This document shows positions 12,501 to 27,000 of a DNA stretch of 46,368 nucleotides, piece after piece. Location: positions 1-46,368 of the forward strand of contig JADNRV010000362.1 of assembly GCA_015499995.1 (NCBI GenBank). Reading direction: 5' to 3'. Origin of the DNA: Flammula alnicola (lineage: Eukaryota > Basidiomycota > Agaricomycetes > Agaricales > Strophariaceae). A program made the translations under genes and the position numbers. Each line of letters opens with the position of its first letter. Position 1 is the first letter of the stretch. The notes below the pieces were generated by a model. It was not told where the DNA came from, ran no database searches, and saw nothing but the letters and a program-made list of their open reading frames with translations.

Positions 12501-13504
12501 GATACGCCCGAGAGTAATGCCGTCGATGAAACACCCTCGTCACCGCCTCCCATAGCGTCAAACCTGCCCTATCTCAACCTACCAACGTGAGTACTGTGCT
12601 ACTTACTACATACTTCTCGATTGACTGATGACCTGATTGACCACGCATAGATTCCGCATGGTTGTACTTGCCGACGAAGTGCTGGAATCTTTCTTTGAGA
12701 CCGATCTCTCGGAGTCCTTCAGGTTGCATCCGCTACCTGAGATGGAGCTTCCGTCATCGAACAGTGGCATCCTCGGCGATCTTTGGTCATCTATCGCGAC
12801 AGATAGCAACAAAAAGATATTCAACATGTTCACCGACGAGATTGGAAAGACCATCGGTAAACATCAAGTGTGTACCCAACCTTTTATTTTAAACCATCCA
12901 GGTGATTAATACCCTTCGTCGTTTGCAGGTTGTCAACAAACCTTCAATCGGAAGATACACCAAATTAGAAGAACCCAAGGCTCGCGAATCACTCCTTACG
13001 CCCACATTGCGAAAGTCGCTCTCGAAGATGAGTCTAGGTGGATCGTCTACGACTACTTCGACGTTGGCGCCAGCGTCGTCATCATCAACACTTTCAGTCA
13101 ATACAACGCTAGAGCCTACTGCCAAGTCTCTACCCACCGTGCCAGACAGCGCCAGTCTATCTGCTATGCCAATGCTCCAGGCTGTCAATGCAGCTGCCCT
13201 TATGGAACGCACTCCTTTCGCCATTGACGATGCTATAGATGATGATGAGGATGAAGACGACGATAGTTTGGGTGGAAATGATCACGATGACCAAGTCATG
13301 GACGAGGTAATTCAGCTCTTGCTCTGTTTGTAGTTTGCCATTGACTGTACATTCGCAGGTTGATGCATTCCTTGAAGCACACGACTCAGGATTGACAGAC
13401 GCCGACAAAGCCGTTGCTAATGGTGAATCATCCTTTCGATCATCATTATTGATTTGTATATTAACATCATTATAGATCTATTACATGCAGAACCGCTCAA
13501 GTAA
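9575..13504 (+). CDS. GRAM-TBC-EF-hand Rab GTPase-activating protein (Gyp2/TBC1D9-like)
   Basis: Nineteen exons: 9575-9754, 9819-9983, 10033-10310, 10362-10408, 10459-10778, 10834-10865, 10919-10990, 11048-11185, 11241-11327, 11377-11381, 11435-11495, 11547-12006, 12062-12154, 12209-12346, 12399-12586, 12651-12867, 12929-13306, 13359-13422, 13476-13504. They sum to 2952 nt and 983 residues. A GRAM-like domain lies at about 60-150 and the TBC domain at about 240-450. The TBC has both fingers of the dual-finger mechanism: Arg295 in [10 protein letters not shown] and Gln330 in GYCQ. An EF-hand loop ([12 protein letters not shown]) lies near residue 670. The acidic, Ser/Thr-rich C-terminus is probably disordered. 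This order matches yeast Gyp2/Mdr1 and animal TBC1D8/9. The likely role is to stimulate GTP hydrolysis by a Rab in membrane traffic, perhaps tuned by calcium. Exon 10 is only 5 nt long. The next gene is convergent. Confidence 0.93.
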
Positions 13505-13704
13505 AGTACACATGAGGTCGTTTCCCCCTATCTGCTGGTTCAGCAAGGAGAAACCATTCTACCAATATTACTAGTTACGAGGATTTCTGGACAGTTAGAT
13601 ATTCAACAGTGACATCCAGTGGATAAGCTCTATGTACAATTAGTAATACAGCTGGGTATCAAGCAAGACAACATGAAGACGAGATGGGATTCCAGACAAA
13701 AATT

Positions 13705-16210
<2,506 letters not shown>

Positions 16211-17577
16211 ATGTCGTATAACCATTATCCATTCGCACTTACCCAAACCCTCTCACCGACGTCCCGGACCGGCAGAAAAACCCTCAAGTACAAGCGACTG
16301 GAGCCTGTGTGGTCTGTAGCTCTCGAAGAGGCCCTCCTCCAAGGTTAGTGTTTATCCTTGGATCCTCACTCATATGTTAACTATAACGACATTCACAGGA
16401 CTAGAGGCTTATCGACCATCCTCAGCGAGGGACCCCTCACTTTTACAACGTTTTCCCAGAAGGAATAAATGGATTTCCGATTTTATTTTCCAACAGACAG
16501 GAAAGACGCGAACAGCCAAACAGGTGGGTAGTCGACTACAACAACTCCGGGAAACATGCGAAGACCCAGAAAGTAAGCCCCCTTAACGAGCCAGCTTATG
16601 ATTGTATGATTTCATCCCTATGAACAGTACTTGGTCTGATAGTAAACAAGTCATTTCCTCGAGTCCGTTCTGCATGCACCTTCCACTCTCCCCCTCTGTC
16701 CGACCGATCATCCCCATCCACACTTTCTACAGCAGCATCTGTGACGACCTCCAAATCTTTTGATTCTCTGTCGTTCCAGTCTACCTCACCGAAGGCGACG
16801 GTTCCCCGTCAAACGAAGGTCTCTGTGGCGCTCGTAATCCACCAGCTTGACCTGTATTACGGTTGTCACGGAGCGTCCCCTTCCTTTACTCTAGACCTTG
16901 ATGAGCATGGGCTTGCCGAATCCCACTCCGCCACGAGTTCAAAGTTCACTCGTCGCGTTGAGATCAGCACCGCCGACCAAATAAGTCAGTGGGCGCCGAC
17001 CGTCAGGTTCAGCTCGGTGAGGCTCCCTTCATCATCGGAATACCGATGCGTGTCATGTGTCTATCGGGACGGCGAGCTAGTCTATACCGACACCGCGTCC
17101 AATAAATTCTTGAGACCATTTTACGACAATGAGTTCTCGTCCATTACCTACAGCACCAGTATTGTTCCAGAATATTGGGGGACTCTAGCTTGCGATCCCA
17201 GCGGTGAGTTAAACTTGGTTGCTATCTCTTCGGTCTAACTGAAGGCCGTGTTTGAAGACTGTTGCAGATACAAGATTACCCAACATATCATCTCGACATC
17301 AACAACATCTAGAAGATATTCCGAACACACACTTTTCTCGATTGACTATAATCTCGAACCTGGGATCGTTACTCTTGCTCAGGACTACGATGCACATGAC
17401 CTTGCCCCATCAATGGCGGGAGATCCATTTCAATTTGTCCCTAATGGACAATATGATATTTCATCCAGCTGCGACTACGGCCTTCTATCTGGCTCCTCAT
17501 TTGACTGCTCCGACCCCAATCTCTCAACTTTCATTCTTCCGATTCTGCCTCAACCCTTTCGGTACTCGCGCCTTTAA
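16211..17577 (+). CDS. TEA/ATTS-domain transcription factor
   Basis: Four exons, 16211-16343, 16399-16572, 16628-17203 and 17258-17577, give 400 residues with phases matching. The N-terminal third carries a TEA domain (about 28-95): LEPVWSVALEEALLQ for helix 1 and RNKWISDFIFQQTGKTRTAKQV followed by GSRLQQLRE for helix 3. Helix 3 is the DNA-binding helix; the family usually has SSH where this has GSR. The rest is Ser/Thr-rich and ends in a Pro- and Asp-rich tail that could be an activation region. TEA factors such as TEC1 and AbaA control development in fungi; the targets here are unknown. The ATG at 16211 is chosen for its context (A at -3). An in-frame ATG at 16064 is possible. The last intron could also splice at a cag ending at 17266, but the frame used here is more protein-like. 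Confidence 0.85.
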
Positions 17578-18384
17578 TCGCTCCCAATATACCTTATCCC
17601 CTGCCTTTCGTTCTTTTCGACATACACGCTTATCAACAGAACCATTTCGCACATTATTGCATACACGCTCCCTGTTGTTTTTCTCTTTATTATTATTTTG
17701 AGAGATTGGGATCACGAAGTTATTGGTGTCCGAGCTGGCCTCGGTGGCCGAAGAACGACTCCTATTTTACTGTAATTGTACTACTCCCATATGCATATGT
17801 AAGTAAACACGCCATTCATAAGCGCAGGCTCTTTGTACATTCACCCAATGTATATCACCCCTCTTCCTTAAATTTACTTTTGTATTTTCCAACTATTTCC
17901 TGATATTGTGATGATGACTGCAAGAGTCTATAAGTATAACGATATTTCTGGCTGGAAATTGGTTCTAGTTTAAAGGTGCAACCTGTGGGCCACAATATCA
18001 ACGTACCAATAATGCTAAAAGTATTCAGTTTCCCGCCTTTCACTCATTGCATTTTCTATGGTACCGCCTTCAGAGTCCTTCGAAAGGCCTTACCCCGCCG
18101 TTCCCGGAATGCCAATCGACCAATCCCTCATGTCAAGATGACTACCTTTCCTTTCGGTCCAAAATTTAAAGAGCCACTTACCTCCACTTTCTCGCCTCTG
18201 CTCACCGTTCCAGACTCTACTGTTGAATATACATATGACGAAAAACCCTTAAATTATTGAGCAAGTGAAGTGTGCTAGTCTATTTAATTGTTATATAACG
18301 ACCGAAAGGGACCTCTATCGACCTGATCACATGCAGTCGTGTGCCTCACACAAATCTGAGATTCGAACACAAGATCGGCACGCG

Positions 18385-18425
18385 TCAAAGGCTGTCAAAG
18401 GCCTGTCAAAGATCCCGGTCAAAGC
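18385..18425. repeat. GTCAAAG-type short direct repeats
   Basis: GTCAAAG occurs four times in about 40 bp (spacing 10, 11 and 15 bp). With the related motifs at 19636-19702 it gives this region an unusual GTCA bias. Confidence 0.6.
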
Positions 18426-19635
18426 TAAAGTCTAACGCGTATTTTGATAAGATGCTGCATCCGAATTGGCTCGCTACAACATACACCCATGGATCTCCGT
18501 AAATTGTAATATACTACAACCCTCTGAATTTACCTCCTAGACTCAGAGCCTCGAAGCAAGGGCTCGCAAGCCGTTAGGGGTATAGCCCGCTTTGAAATTT
18601 CAAATTACCACCCGGCATGCTATGCTTACTATTACTTGGTGGAATTCCGAAAGGCAGTTGGCCAATATGATGTGTGCAGATGTAGAGATACTATAATAGA
18701 GCTAAGAGGTCGTCAGCCAAAGACGACGTCACCCGAGAGGTGGGAACGGAGCACGTCACGGTCTTGTCCTCGAAGGAACAACTTACAAGAGATGAGGAAC
18801 AGGTCCGCTGCGGGGCTGGACCCGGCGGCGCATCACGCGCCCGACTACGGTAATATTAGACTCCTGTAAACCTCTATGATTTTTAACACTGGTGAATCCA
18901 GTTGCCGTGGAAGATTGCGAAAAACTTGGAATGACGGTAAGCGTTTATATTCAGACCAAGTTTATTTCAAATATGGGAGAGCCTCAATTTAATTGGATTT
19001 AGCCCAGCTGGAGGTCACAAAAGATGGAATTGTGAAAGGGGTGATTATAACACCAACTCTAAAAGTTAGGTATGAGTTGGGGACTTGGAAATGGGCCAAA
19101 TAAACCTACTTATCTTATTTGTAGAGAGATTCTAAGATTGGAAGAATGGTGCGTGGTGGTTGTTCAGTCGCACTATTTCCAGTCTTTTCCAGTATTACCA
19201 AAACAATACCCCCTTCTTAAATTTGGATCCGCTGCTTCATCTTTGAATGGTTTAATTTAATGGAGTCAAATTTCCCCAGCGACGGAGACAAACGTGTAAC
19301 GGAGACAAAATCTCTTCCATAGAAGAGAGTACCGGAGTCGATGTCAGGACATTATTCAGATAATTTAAAATTTGATTGGCCACGTCTGAATATATTTCAC
19401 TGGAAGCTATCACTGACTTCATTGGACTGAGACAATCGTTATTATCGAGGGTGCAGAGTGCTATCGATGTCATTGGCCCGGGAGAAGCATGCGCTGAAGC
19501 ACTTAAATTGCCTTCCACTTTTGCCCTACGCAAGCCCTACGTATTTATTTCTATGGAGCAGATCATACGGATCACGATAAAGATAACAAATTATTTTCAG
19601 GTGGCGATTGGAGGAATGAGGCTCAGTAAAAAGCA

Positions 19636-19702
19636 AAGTCAGCCATAGTCAAGGCAAGGTCACGCAAGGTCAGCAAAAGTCGGCAAAAGTCAGCAAAAGT
19701 CC
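19636..19702. repeat. GTCAGCAAAA tandem microrepeat
   Basis: A 10-bp unit, GTCRGCAAAA, is repeated three times in a row around 19670-19700. Looser copies containing GTCA lie just before it, and AGTCATAC or AGTCGT copies continue to about 19795. It lies about 180 bp upstream of the candidate secreted-peptide start. Confidence 0.65.
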
Positions 19703-19880
19703 TTGCCTTCTTGAAAATTTCTTGGCATCGCAGACACCTCCATATCATAGTCGTCTATTAGTCGTAGCTCAGTCATACACTAGTCATACAAGTCTTACAT
19801 TTGACGAAGTTTGGAGGAAGTCAGATTTCACGTTTGTCGGTGAACTGTGGGAAAGTTCCCATACATATCACGTGAATACA

Positions 19881-20293
19881 ATGTTCAAATTCGCAACTGG
19901 GCTGAATTCGCAACTTGTTCTCTTCGCCCTCCTGACCACTTCATGTAAGTTCCAGCTCTACCTATCCGCATGGCCATCTCTTTTCTATGGTAAGTGGTTG
20001 TCTTTATTCCTTTTTTGCAAGCACTTAAACCATTTAGTGCCACCCCAGAGGCATACAATGCCGATTGGCGATCGCGATACTGAACGCTACGCAGAAGGCT
20101 TGAGGAGAGGGTCGACGGACGGGGATGGATTCCAAGATAAGGGTATGCCTCCTTTCCTTTTCTTGCGCGCCATTGACTCATACTTTGTGCAGACCCCACC
20201 TCCACTTGCACCAAGCGCGGAATAAATCCTCGAAGGACCAGAATTCGTGGACCGGCGTGGATGCGGTCATTGAGTCAAGTTAGGAACGGGTAA
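19881..20293 (+). CDS. Candidate small secreted peptide with dibasic sites
   Basis: A speculative gene. The N-terminus, MFKFATGLNSQLVLFALLTT, looks like a signal peptide: a Lys, then a hydrophobic core. Two models have consistent phase. Model A uses exons 19881-19944, 20038-20142 and 20193-20293 for 89 residues. Model B uses 19881-19989 with the same later exons for 104 residues, because gtaag donors occur at both 19945 and 19990. The mature part is polar and has three dibasic pairs (RR, KR, RR), the kind of site Kex2 cleaves. I recognise no family. Introns have proper gt and ag ends, but without transcript evidence this could be chance. It lies alone in a gene-poor region. Confidence 0.35.
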
Positions 20294-21148
20294 TGAGGTG
20301 CTATGCTGGGTTTAGGATTATGGTAATACCCTCCATCTTTGTATTGGTACATATGTAGTATCTGGTGTAGGAATATACCTTTGTTCTTTGTGCTTTCTAA
20401 ATGCCTGGAGTGAGGAATATTAAAGAGAACGTCTTGGATCTGACTTTTATATGACTATTTAATTTGCAATTAGCCGTCATCAGAGTTTGGCTGATGCATG
20501 ACTAGTGTATGATCAGCCACGACTAGAGAATACACTGTAATGACAATCTACTGACTATAGACAACATTGACCTGTTCCCGCAAGTCAAAAACGCGTTCCC
20601 CAAAGCAGATAATAGTCAATGAAAGGTAAGTTTTTCTATTTTCGACTATTTCGTGACCAATTCATGACCAACTACTGACTTCATTTTTTACTGAGAATGA
20701 GGGATCAGAGTCGGATCATCATCAGACGTCGACTGGCCGGTTCGTTACACCGTACACGGTTACAGCCTATCCTCATCGCCTTCAAGAGTTGTTTATGTAT
20801 GTAGGAGTGGGATACGGAATTGCAGTGAGCTCTATGCTGGCCAATGGCCATAAACTCAACATAAATTTCCCTAAAATTTCTGAATCCGAGCGGCCATGGG
20901 ATTTCGTGAGACACTGCAGACCAAAGTTCATCCAACCTTTTCAAGCTTCGAAGATTACATAAGCATATGTGTTGTCGCGCGGTTCCACCATTGAACCTGA
21001 AGTCTTCAAGAACCTACGACCCAAAGGCCTAAGTATCATCAGGTCTCTCTATAGACGTTTGTGTACTATGAAGACAAGGGACTATTTCTGAAAGCTATAC
21101 TCTTTCGAGGCACCTAACTCCATAGCACTGGGATAGTGCCCAACTGGC
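20294..21148. other. Intergenic, TGAC-rich
   Basis: About 850 bp with no supported gene. TGAC/GTCA words are frequent between 20440 and 20690. An imperfect palindrome with arms GGCTGAT and ATCAGCC lies near 20490-20520. The end of the region should carry the promoter of the TMEM170-like gene. Confidence 0.4.
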
Positions 21149-21854
21149 ATGTCGACAGCTTCGAACAAAACTACTCCTCCGTGGCCTTCCTTGTACAACC
21201 CCGGACTTGAGATCCTTCATATCGAACATCACCCGCAGACACAACCGGGGGGCGCTTACCTCTATCACGCAAAAGGCAAGAGAAACCATTCATCTTTCGT
21301 CAAAATTAACCTTCTCGCAGACGTTTTCAGATTCACGCTTTATTGGACGCTCGTCTTTTATACGCCTATATTCCTTCTTTGCGGCTCATACGCCTTCTGG
21401 AACTACGCATTCCCGCCTTCTCCTCGGTTGGCTAGCCCCCAGAATGGCCGCGAATCATACCAACTCTCTTTGATGAATCCCGATGGTTTTATGGTCCAAG
21501 CCGTGAAACCCCCAAAGCCGCACGAACGTCGATCGAGAGTTACATTTGCATTAATCGTCTTGCTGACGTTTCTTACGCTAAGCGTCGCAGGCGCTGTGAT
21601 TGGGTCGGCAATCATGGGTTTTGTGACCTTTGGTTTATACAAGGCTGGAAATTTTAGCATGTCTACGTAGGTGGTGCTCTTCTACCTCGTTGGAGTTTTA
21701 TCTGACATGGTTTCCCCAGCTGGATACCCTTCTTGCTTGCAGTTATGCAGGTTGTCATAGGATTACTAAGGTATGTAGTCTTCCGTTAGTCGCTTTCCGG
21801 CGGCACCTTACAATTCTGCACAGCGTCTGGCCATCTATCGTCGAAATCATTTGA
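21149..21854 (+). CDS. TMEM170-like integral membrane protein
   Basis: Three exons, 21149-21666, 21720-21770 and 21824-21854, give 199 residues. A polar N-terminus of about 55 residues is followed by three hydrophobic segments. The first is at about 60-85 (YWTLVFYTPIFLLCGSYAFW), the second spans about 130-160 and runs into FVTFGLYKAGNFSMST, and the third is WIPFLLAVMQVVIGLL before the C-terminal SVWPSIVEII. The last two match the fungal relatives of TMEM170, a small ER membrane protein linked in animals to ER and nuclear-envelope shape. Function in fungi is little known, so the family call is firmer than any role. The gene is convergent with the EngB-type GTPase. Confidence 0.8.
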
Positions 21855-22511
21855 TTGGATCTGACCGAGGCACCTAATGAATGCACGAATATACCTATAT
21901 GTGAACTAAATCACTTTCTTATACACCATTATTCAGGTCTACATCGTGCCCTTTGACGAGTTTTTGAAATTGTGAAAGTAGGAGACTAGCGACTGCGATA
22001 TGGGGCATCGAGACATTACTATCGAGCATCGTAAAATGGAAGATCCACAGCGCACGTCGTAATGCGCGTCCTCCACTTCGCTTCTGGAAGCTACCTGGTA
22101 TATCAAGAACGACCCCCCGCGCGTCGACAAAAAGATGCCGAGTGAATGTCTATTAGACGAAATAGCGGCCTATTACTGGACATTCGGATAACGCTCTTTC
22201 TGATTGGCTGTGGACACTGCCCAATAAATTTGCTGTTTCGAGTTGACAAGAATGATTATATATCCGAAAGCTGCACGCCACAACTCGTGTCATAGAGTAA
22301 ACGACGAGTGCAAGGGACTTGCAATTGCAAGCCCATTTTTATTTGAGTTCAGATCGTGAGCTTATTGTCATTTGACATATGAGCACTCGATCCCTAGCGA
22401 CACATGGCGGTTGGTGGCGATCCTCCGCGGAGGGCAGAACTAGCACATATGCACTTAGTTGGCCCTGATTTTATCCGACACGGATATCTTGGGTGATGAG
22501 CAGCGATGATC
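21855..22511. other. Convergent intergenic region
   Basis: 657 bp between the stop codons of two convergent genes. No recognisable coding sequence or RNA gene; it should contain both 3' UTRs. Confidence 0.5.
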
Positions 22512-23476
22512 TTAGAGTCCACAAGCATCGACGATATTCTGTCTGACAAGTTCCAAGCCGAACGGGGGGCTCATTCCTGCGCTCGTGATCAGAGGTGGTA
22601 GGCACAGTGGAGCAGCTTCCCATATATCCTTTCGCATTTTCTCGATAACAGGCGCGAGGTTCCCGACGGGAACAAGGTCTGCCTTGGTGATCACGGATTG
22701 AAGGGTGAAGGGTTGTGTCCCTCTTGCTGTCAGAAGAGACGTTGAGAGATGTGACAGCATCTGAACATCAAACTCATTCAACCCGTGTTTGGCGTTGAAG
22801 AGAATATAGATTCGTCTTAGTCTGTTTGGTAAATTTAGAGATGGAGACAAGCGTAAGCAGATCCATGGGTGCTTCAACTATGATGAGAAGGCTTACTGTT
22901 CTCGTTTTTGGATGTAATGGTCGAATAGCGCTCCCCATTCAGGTCTACCTCGTGCCCCATATCCTGGTGCATCTACGAGGAGAAGCTTTCCCGGTTCGGC
23001 GCCAAGACGATAAAAATTCAAGGCTTTGGTATGCCCCTTCGGATGAAAGTATCATAAGCACCTGTTTCATGGGACACATATTAGCACTTACAGCTTTCTT
23101 GCTCGTACTCAACAAGGTCTTCCTCCCTAATACGGCATTGAGCAAGGTGGATTTCCCTGCGTTCGCTCTACCTATGCTCCGTTAGGTTAGGCAGGACGGC
23201 GTGCGTTTGCCACTTTTCATTTGTTCAGAGCCACCCACCTGTGACTATGATCTGTTCGACATTGGTCAATGAGAAATAGACGAGACTCCTGGCACGTACC
23301 TCTGGTAAACCGGTTGATTTTGGGATCGAGGCAATTGTTTTTGCAGCAGCAAAAAAAGCTGCTGCATGGGAATCCTTCCAGATGTTTTCTGTCGTCGTTG
23401 AATAACAGTGGCCTGAGGACTTGGAAACGCGAAGAAAACGCAAAATTGATATTCTTGCGTGAAGGAAATGTGACAT
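22512..23476 (-). CDS. EngB/YihA-type GTP-binding protein, probably mitochondrial
   Basis: Five exons from right to left: 23476-23300, 23251-23239, 23171-23092, 23036-22897 and 22821-22512, giving 239 residues. The G motifs are all present: G1 GRANAGKST, G3 DAPGYGARG and G4 ITKAD, with a Thr in GHTKALNF at the switch I position. The start was chosen because MSHFLHARISILRFLRVSK is basic, hydroxylated and free of acidic residues, as in a mitochondrial presequence. EngB GTPases assist large ribosomal subunit assembly; fungal members act on the mitoribosome. Exon 2 is only 13 nt (four codons and one base), and skipping it would remove the residues just before G1 and shift the frame. The gene is divergent from PFF1. 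Confidence 0.88.
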
Positions 23477-24030
23477 AGTGTCTTGAAGCCTGCACTTTCG
23501 AGGCCGTCTAATTTGAACTGAAAAGTTTGCAAGCACACTGTTGGTGGCAGTACCGGCCCGAAAACGGTCCGACAAGGCACCGACAAAACCTCAGAATTTG
23601 CTGTACGCTTCTCCAGCTGACGAGATATTAGTAGGCGATACACGGTTACTGCGCAACCTTTGCATTCCTCTTGAACTTCAGAGTTCCGATGACCTATGTA
23701 TCTAGACTAGACTCTTGACATAAAAACATCTTTACATATTTCTTATGGAAGGCTTAACCAAACACGTGTAGCGGTCGCGCGAATTTCATAAGTTCACTGA
23801 GTCGTTTCAAGCAGCTCTCGTTCATTGATACTTGAACGTTTGAACGTTCTATTTTTTGAATCCGGAGGCCCTCCTGACGACATTCGACCGCGATTTCTTT
23901 CGATAACCTGACTGACAGCAAATCATCAGACGTGTCCCAAAGAGTCGACCCGTGGTCCCAGTTACCAAGTTTTCAGTGGTCACGACTATAGTAGCTTTAC
24001 CGAGGCTTTCACCGTGAATTTACCTCTGCA
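23477..24030. promoter_or_regulatory. Divergent promoter region of the EngB-type GTPase and PFF1
   Basis: 554 bp between divergent start codons. No gene or clear core promoter element could be identified by eye. Confidence 0.45.
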
Positions 24031-27000
24031 ATGCCATCTGGAAGTCGTTGGGGCCCATGGCGCTCCTTGATAACATTGGCGCCCGTTCTCATTGGCGCCC
24101 CTTTGTTGGCATATCATCAACACTTCAGTGAGCATCTTGAACGCGTACAATTTCAAACACATCTGACCTTCATTGTCGCATTAGAGCTGCCAGAACCTCT
24201 GTCTGCATTGTGAGACTATATTGAAATTAGTTGAGTTGAAGCCGAGGTACTAATGCAGTCACAGGACGGACCCCATAACTAAACTCCCCCAAATATCGGA
24301 AGAGCGCATCCTTGGAGTCGCGAGACACCTTTCAGAGGATATCGGCTATCGTACTGTTGGAACATATGAGCATGCTTTGGCCGATAGATGGATGGTTGAA
24401 GCTGCAGAACAAGTCCAGCAAAATTGTGAAAGGATTGTTAACAAGACAGGGAGGAAGCTTGAGTGTGAGGTGTGGCGACAGGAAGGCAGTGGAAATCACC
24501 GGTAAGTGGTTTTCTTATGTATGTATTCTTCATCTAGACTGATTTTTAAATGAGGTTCGATATGATGGGCAAACGTCTATACAAAACCTATGTCAATCTA
24601 AGCAATATCATCGTGCGCGTCTCAGACGGCACACCCGAAGGCAAGAAACACGCGGTACTCGTCAATTCCCATCTCGACAGTACACTGCCAAGTCCTGGTG
24701 CTGCTGACGATGCGTTATCTGTCGGAGTCATGCTAGATTGCATGCGCGTATTGGTCGAGACCCCCGAGTGGTCACCAAAGCACGCTATCATCTTCTGTCA
24801 GTACTTGCTTCTCAACCTCCTAGTAAATCAGCTAAATTCACTGTACGTAGTGTTCAATCATGCCGAGGAATCTTTGCAAGATGGTTCCCATTTATTCTCT
24901 ACCCAACATCCTATTGCATCAACGTATTAATTTTTTTTTTCGTGCCATATTTTTATTGACCCTGTTTCTTCCAGGGTCCGGGCTGTAGTCAACCTTGAAG
25001 GTAGGCAGCCTTTTTTTTTAAAAAAAAACAGTGAAATCTAATGCTGATCATGACCCTGATCTAGCTGCCGGCACAACTGGCCGAGAAATTTTATTTCAAG
25101 CAACCTCAGAGGAAATGATCGAAGCCTATTCGCATGTTCCAAGGTGATTGGCTGGTTGTACACGCTAGTCCAGAAGTCCTACTTACATGGAACCACAGGC
25201 CTTATGGTACTATTTTTGCCAACGACATCTTCAGCTCTGGCATTATTCTCTCGGAGTATGTATATTTTTATTCTTTATGAGAAATTTTTGCTAACAGTGC
25301 CCGTTACCGTTAGTACTGACTTTCGCCAGTTCGAGCAGTATCTTAATGTCACCGGTCTTGACGTATGTTCCTCCTATACTATATATGTCGTGGTTCTGAT
25401 AATCTTCTATAGATGGCGGTCGTAGGAAATAGCTATCTTTATCATATGCGGAAAGTAAGAACCTGGTCCTGGATAATTCTTGCATTCGAAATTTCATCTT
25501 CCCTCGTCTTTAGGATATTGTTGAAAACATTGAGGCAGGTACTGCTCAGGTATGTTCAAATTCCTTATTTGCCCACTTCCTTTCCAATTTACCGTAATTT
25601 ACCCCCCAGCACATGGGCGAAAATACTCTGGCGCTCCTCAAATATCTTTCATCCTCTAAGTCGCCTCTTCCTAGCTTGACCGAGGGCTATTCTCCTCCCA
25701 CAACGGTATTCTTTGCCCATGTGGGGCCGACCTTCTTTATGTATTCCTTCAACACAGCCAAGATTCTTTACACCGCCCTCTTCATTATGTCCTTCGCCTT
25801 GGTTCGGGCGACTTTCGTCGATCCAGCCCCAGCTCTCAAAAAAGGTCACGGCTTCTGGAGAGAGCAAGGAAAAGGCGCTGTCGCAGTCGCTGCAAGTATC
25901 ATTGGGACCTTGCTAGTCCCGAACGTCGTGGCGGCCATTATGAGGGTAGTGTTGAACAAAGGGATGAGTTGGTTCAGGAGCCCGTTGGCACCCATTGGCC
26001 TATACGGTCCTGCTGCACTCCTTGGTAAGAATTTTCTTTCCTTTGCCTCAGTGTTGACGCGCGGCTTATTCTACGACATCTTAGGCACCATGATCTCGCA
26101 GTATCTTGTCGGCGAAGTGCACGAGCAATCTGTCTTCACTGCTCTTCTTTTGATGCAGACTTTGATGGCTCTTGCCATCCAGATGATCAACATTGGGTCT
26201 GCGGCGATCTTCTTCCTGTCTGCGCTGCCTCTCTTCGTCGTTTTCGCTCTGAATCAACTGTTTTCCGGTTCCAATCATCGGTTATCGTTATGGACCTACG
26301 GAGTCGGTCAGATGCTGCCATCGCTAACTGGCACACTTTTGTTACTTGGTGTCACGGAGGTATTCGTCCCTCTGGTAAGATTATTTTATAGTTTTACTCT
26401 CACATATGCTACTACTCCAGTCTTCCTTCGATGCTGATTACCTTTCCTTTGCTCGATTAGACTGGCCGCATAGGTGCTGAGGCTCCAGCAGACAACATCG
26501 TTGCCACGATTATTGCAAGTCTTGGCGCACTATCTTTCCCTCTCGCTCTGCCCTTCACGCATAGGTTTGGGCGACGAACTCTCCTGAGAGGCATTGTTTT
26601 GTTAAGCATGTTAATGACGGTGCTCATTGGGTTCTTCGCGATGATGGAGCCATTTGATAAGATGCATCAGAAACGATTGTTCATCCTGCATTTGGAGAAT
26701 GTGAGTACTCTCGAGCAACAAGTACCCCTTTCAGGATGAAAGTCTTAACATAATGTCTTGTAGATCACGACTAATGAACACCATCTTCATCTTGCTGCAG
26801 CCGATGGTGCACCTGGGTTCAAGGATCTAGTACATGACATCGTTAGAGAGTTCGGAACGACGGATGTCGACCCTGTTCCTGTTGTTATGGATGACTATAA
26901 CAGTGATTGGGATCCTCTATATCCCTTCTCTGCAGTATGTTTTTGTTCTTTATTTCCTCCGTACATCATTTTAAAACGCCTCATGGTTTAGTTCTTGACA

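Larger units (their letters stand above)
17578..19880. other. Gene-poor stretch with scattered GTCA-rich motifs
   Basis: 2.3 kb with no supported gene. Open frames at 18636-18869 and 19252-19648 show no recognisable domain and overlap on both strands. Base composition shifts locally, with a GC-rich patch near 18700-18850. GTCAAAG and GTCAGCAAAA motifs cluster here and are annotated separately. It may hold an old transposon remnant or the terminal repeat of one, but I see no reverse transcriptase, integrase or transposase motif. Confidence 0.4.

Noticed and set aside
18340..18435. B-box-like GTTCGAATCTC on the minus strand, suggesting a tRNA
   Set aside because: There is no A box at the right distance and no cloverleaf pairing; the upstream sequence is the GTCAAAG repeat.
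19252..19648. Overlapping open frames on both strands, possibly a conserved fungal N-terminal domain
   Set aside because: Neither shows a convincing motif, splice continuation or codon pattern, and the two strands are equally open.
26025..26051. A 27-nt gt...ag segment in PFF1 that could be taken as a very short intron
   Set aside because: It is shorter than any other intron here. The 60-nt intron with the same donor joins ALLG to TMISQYLVG and keeps the frame.
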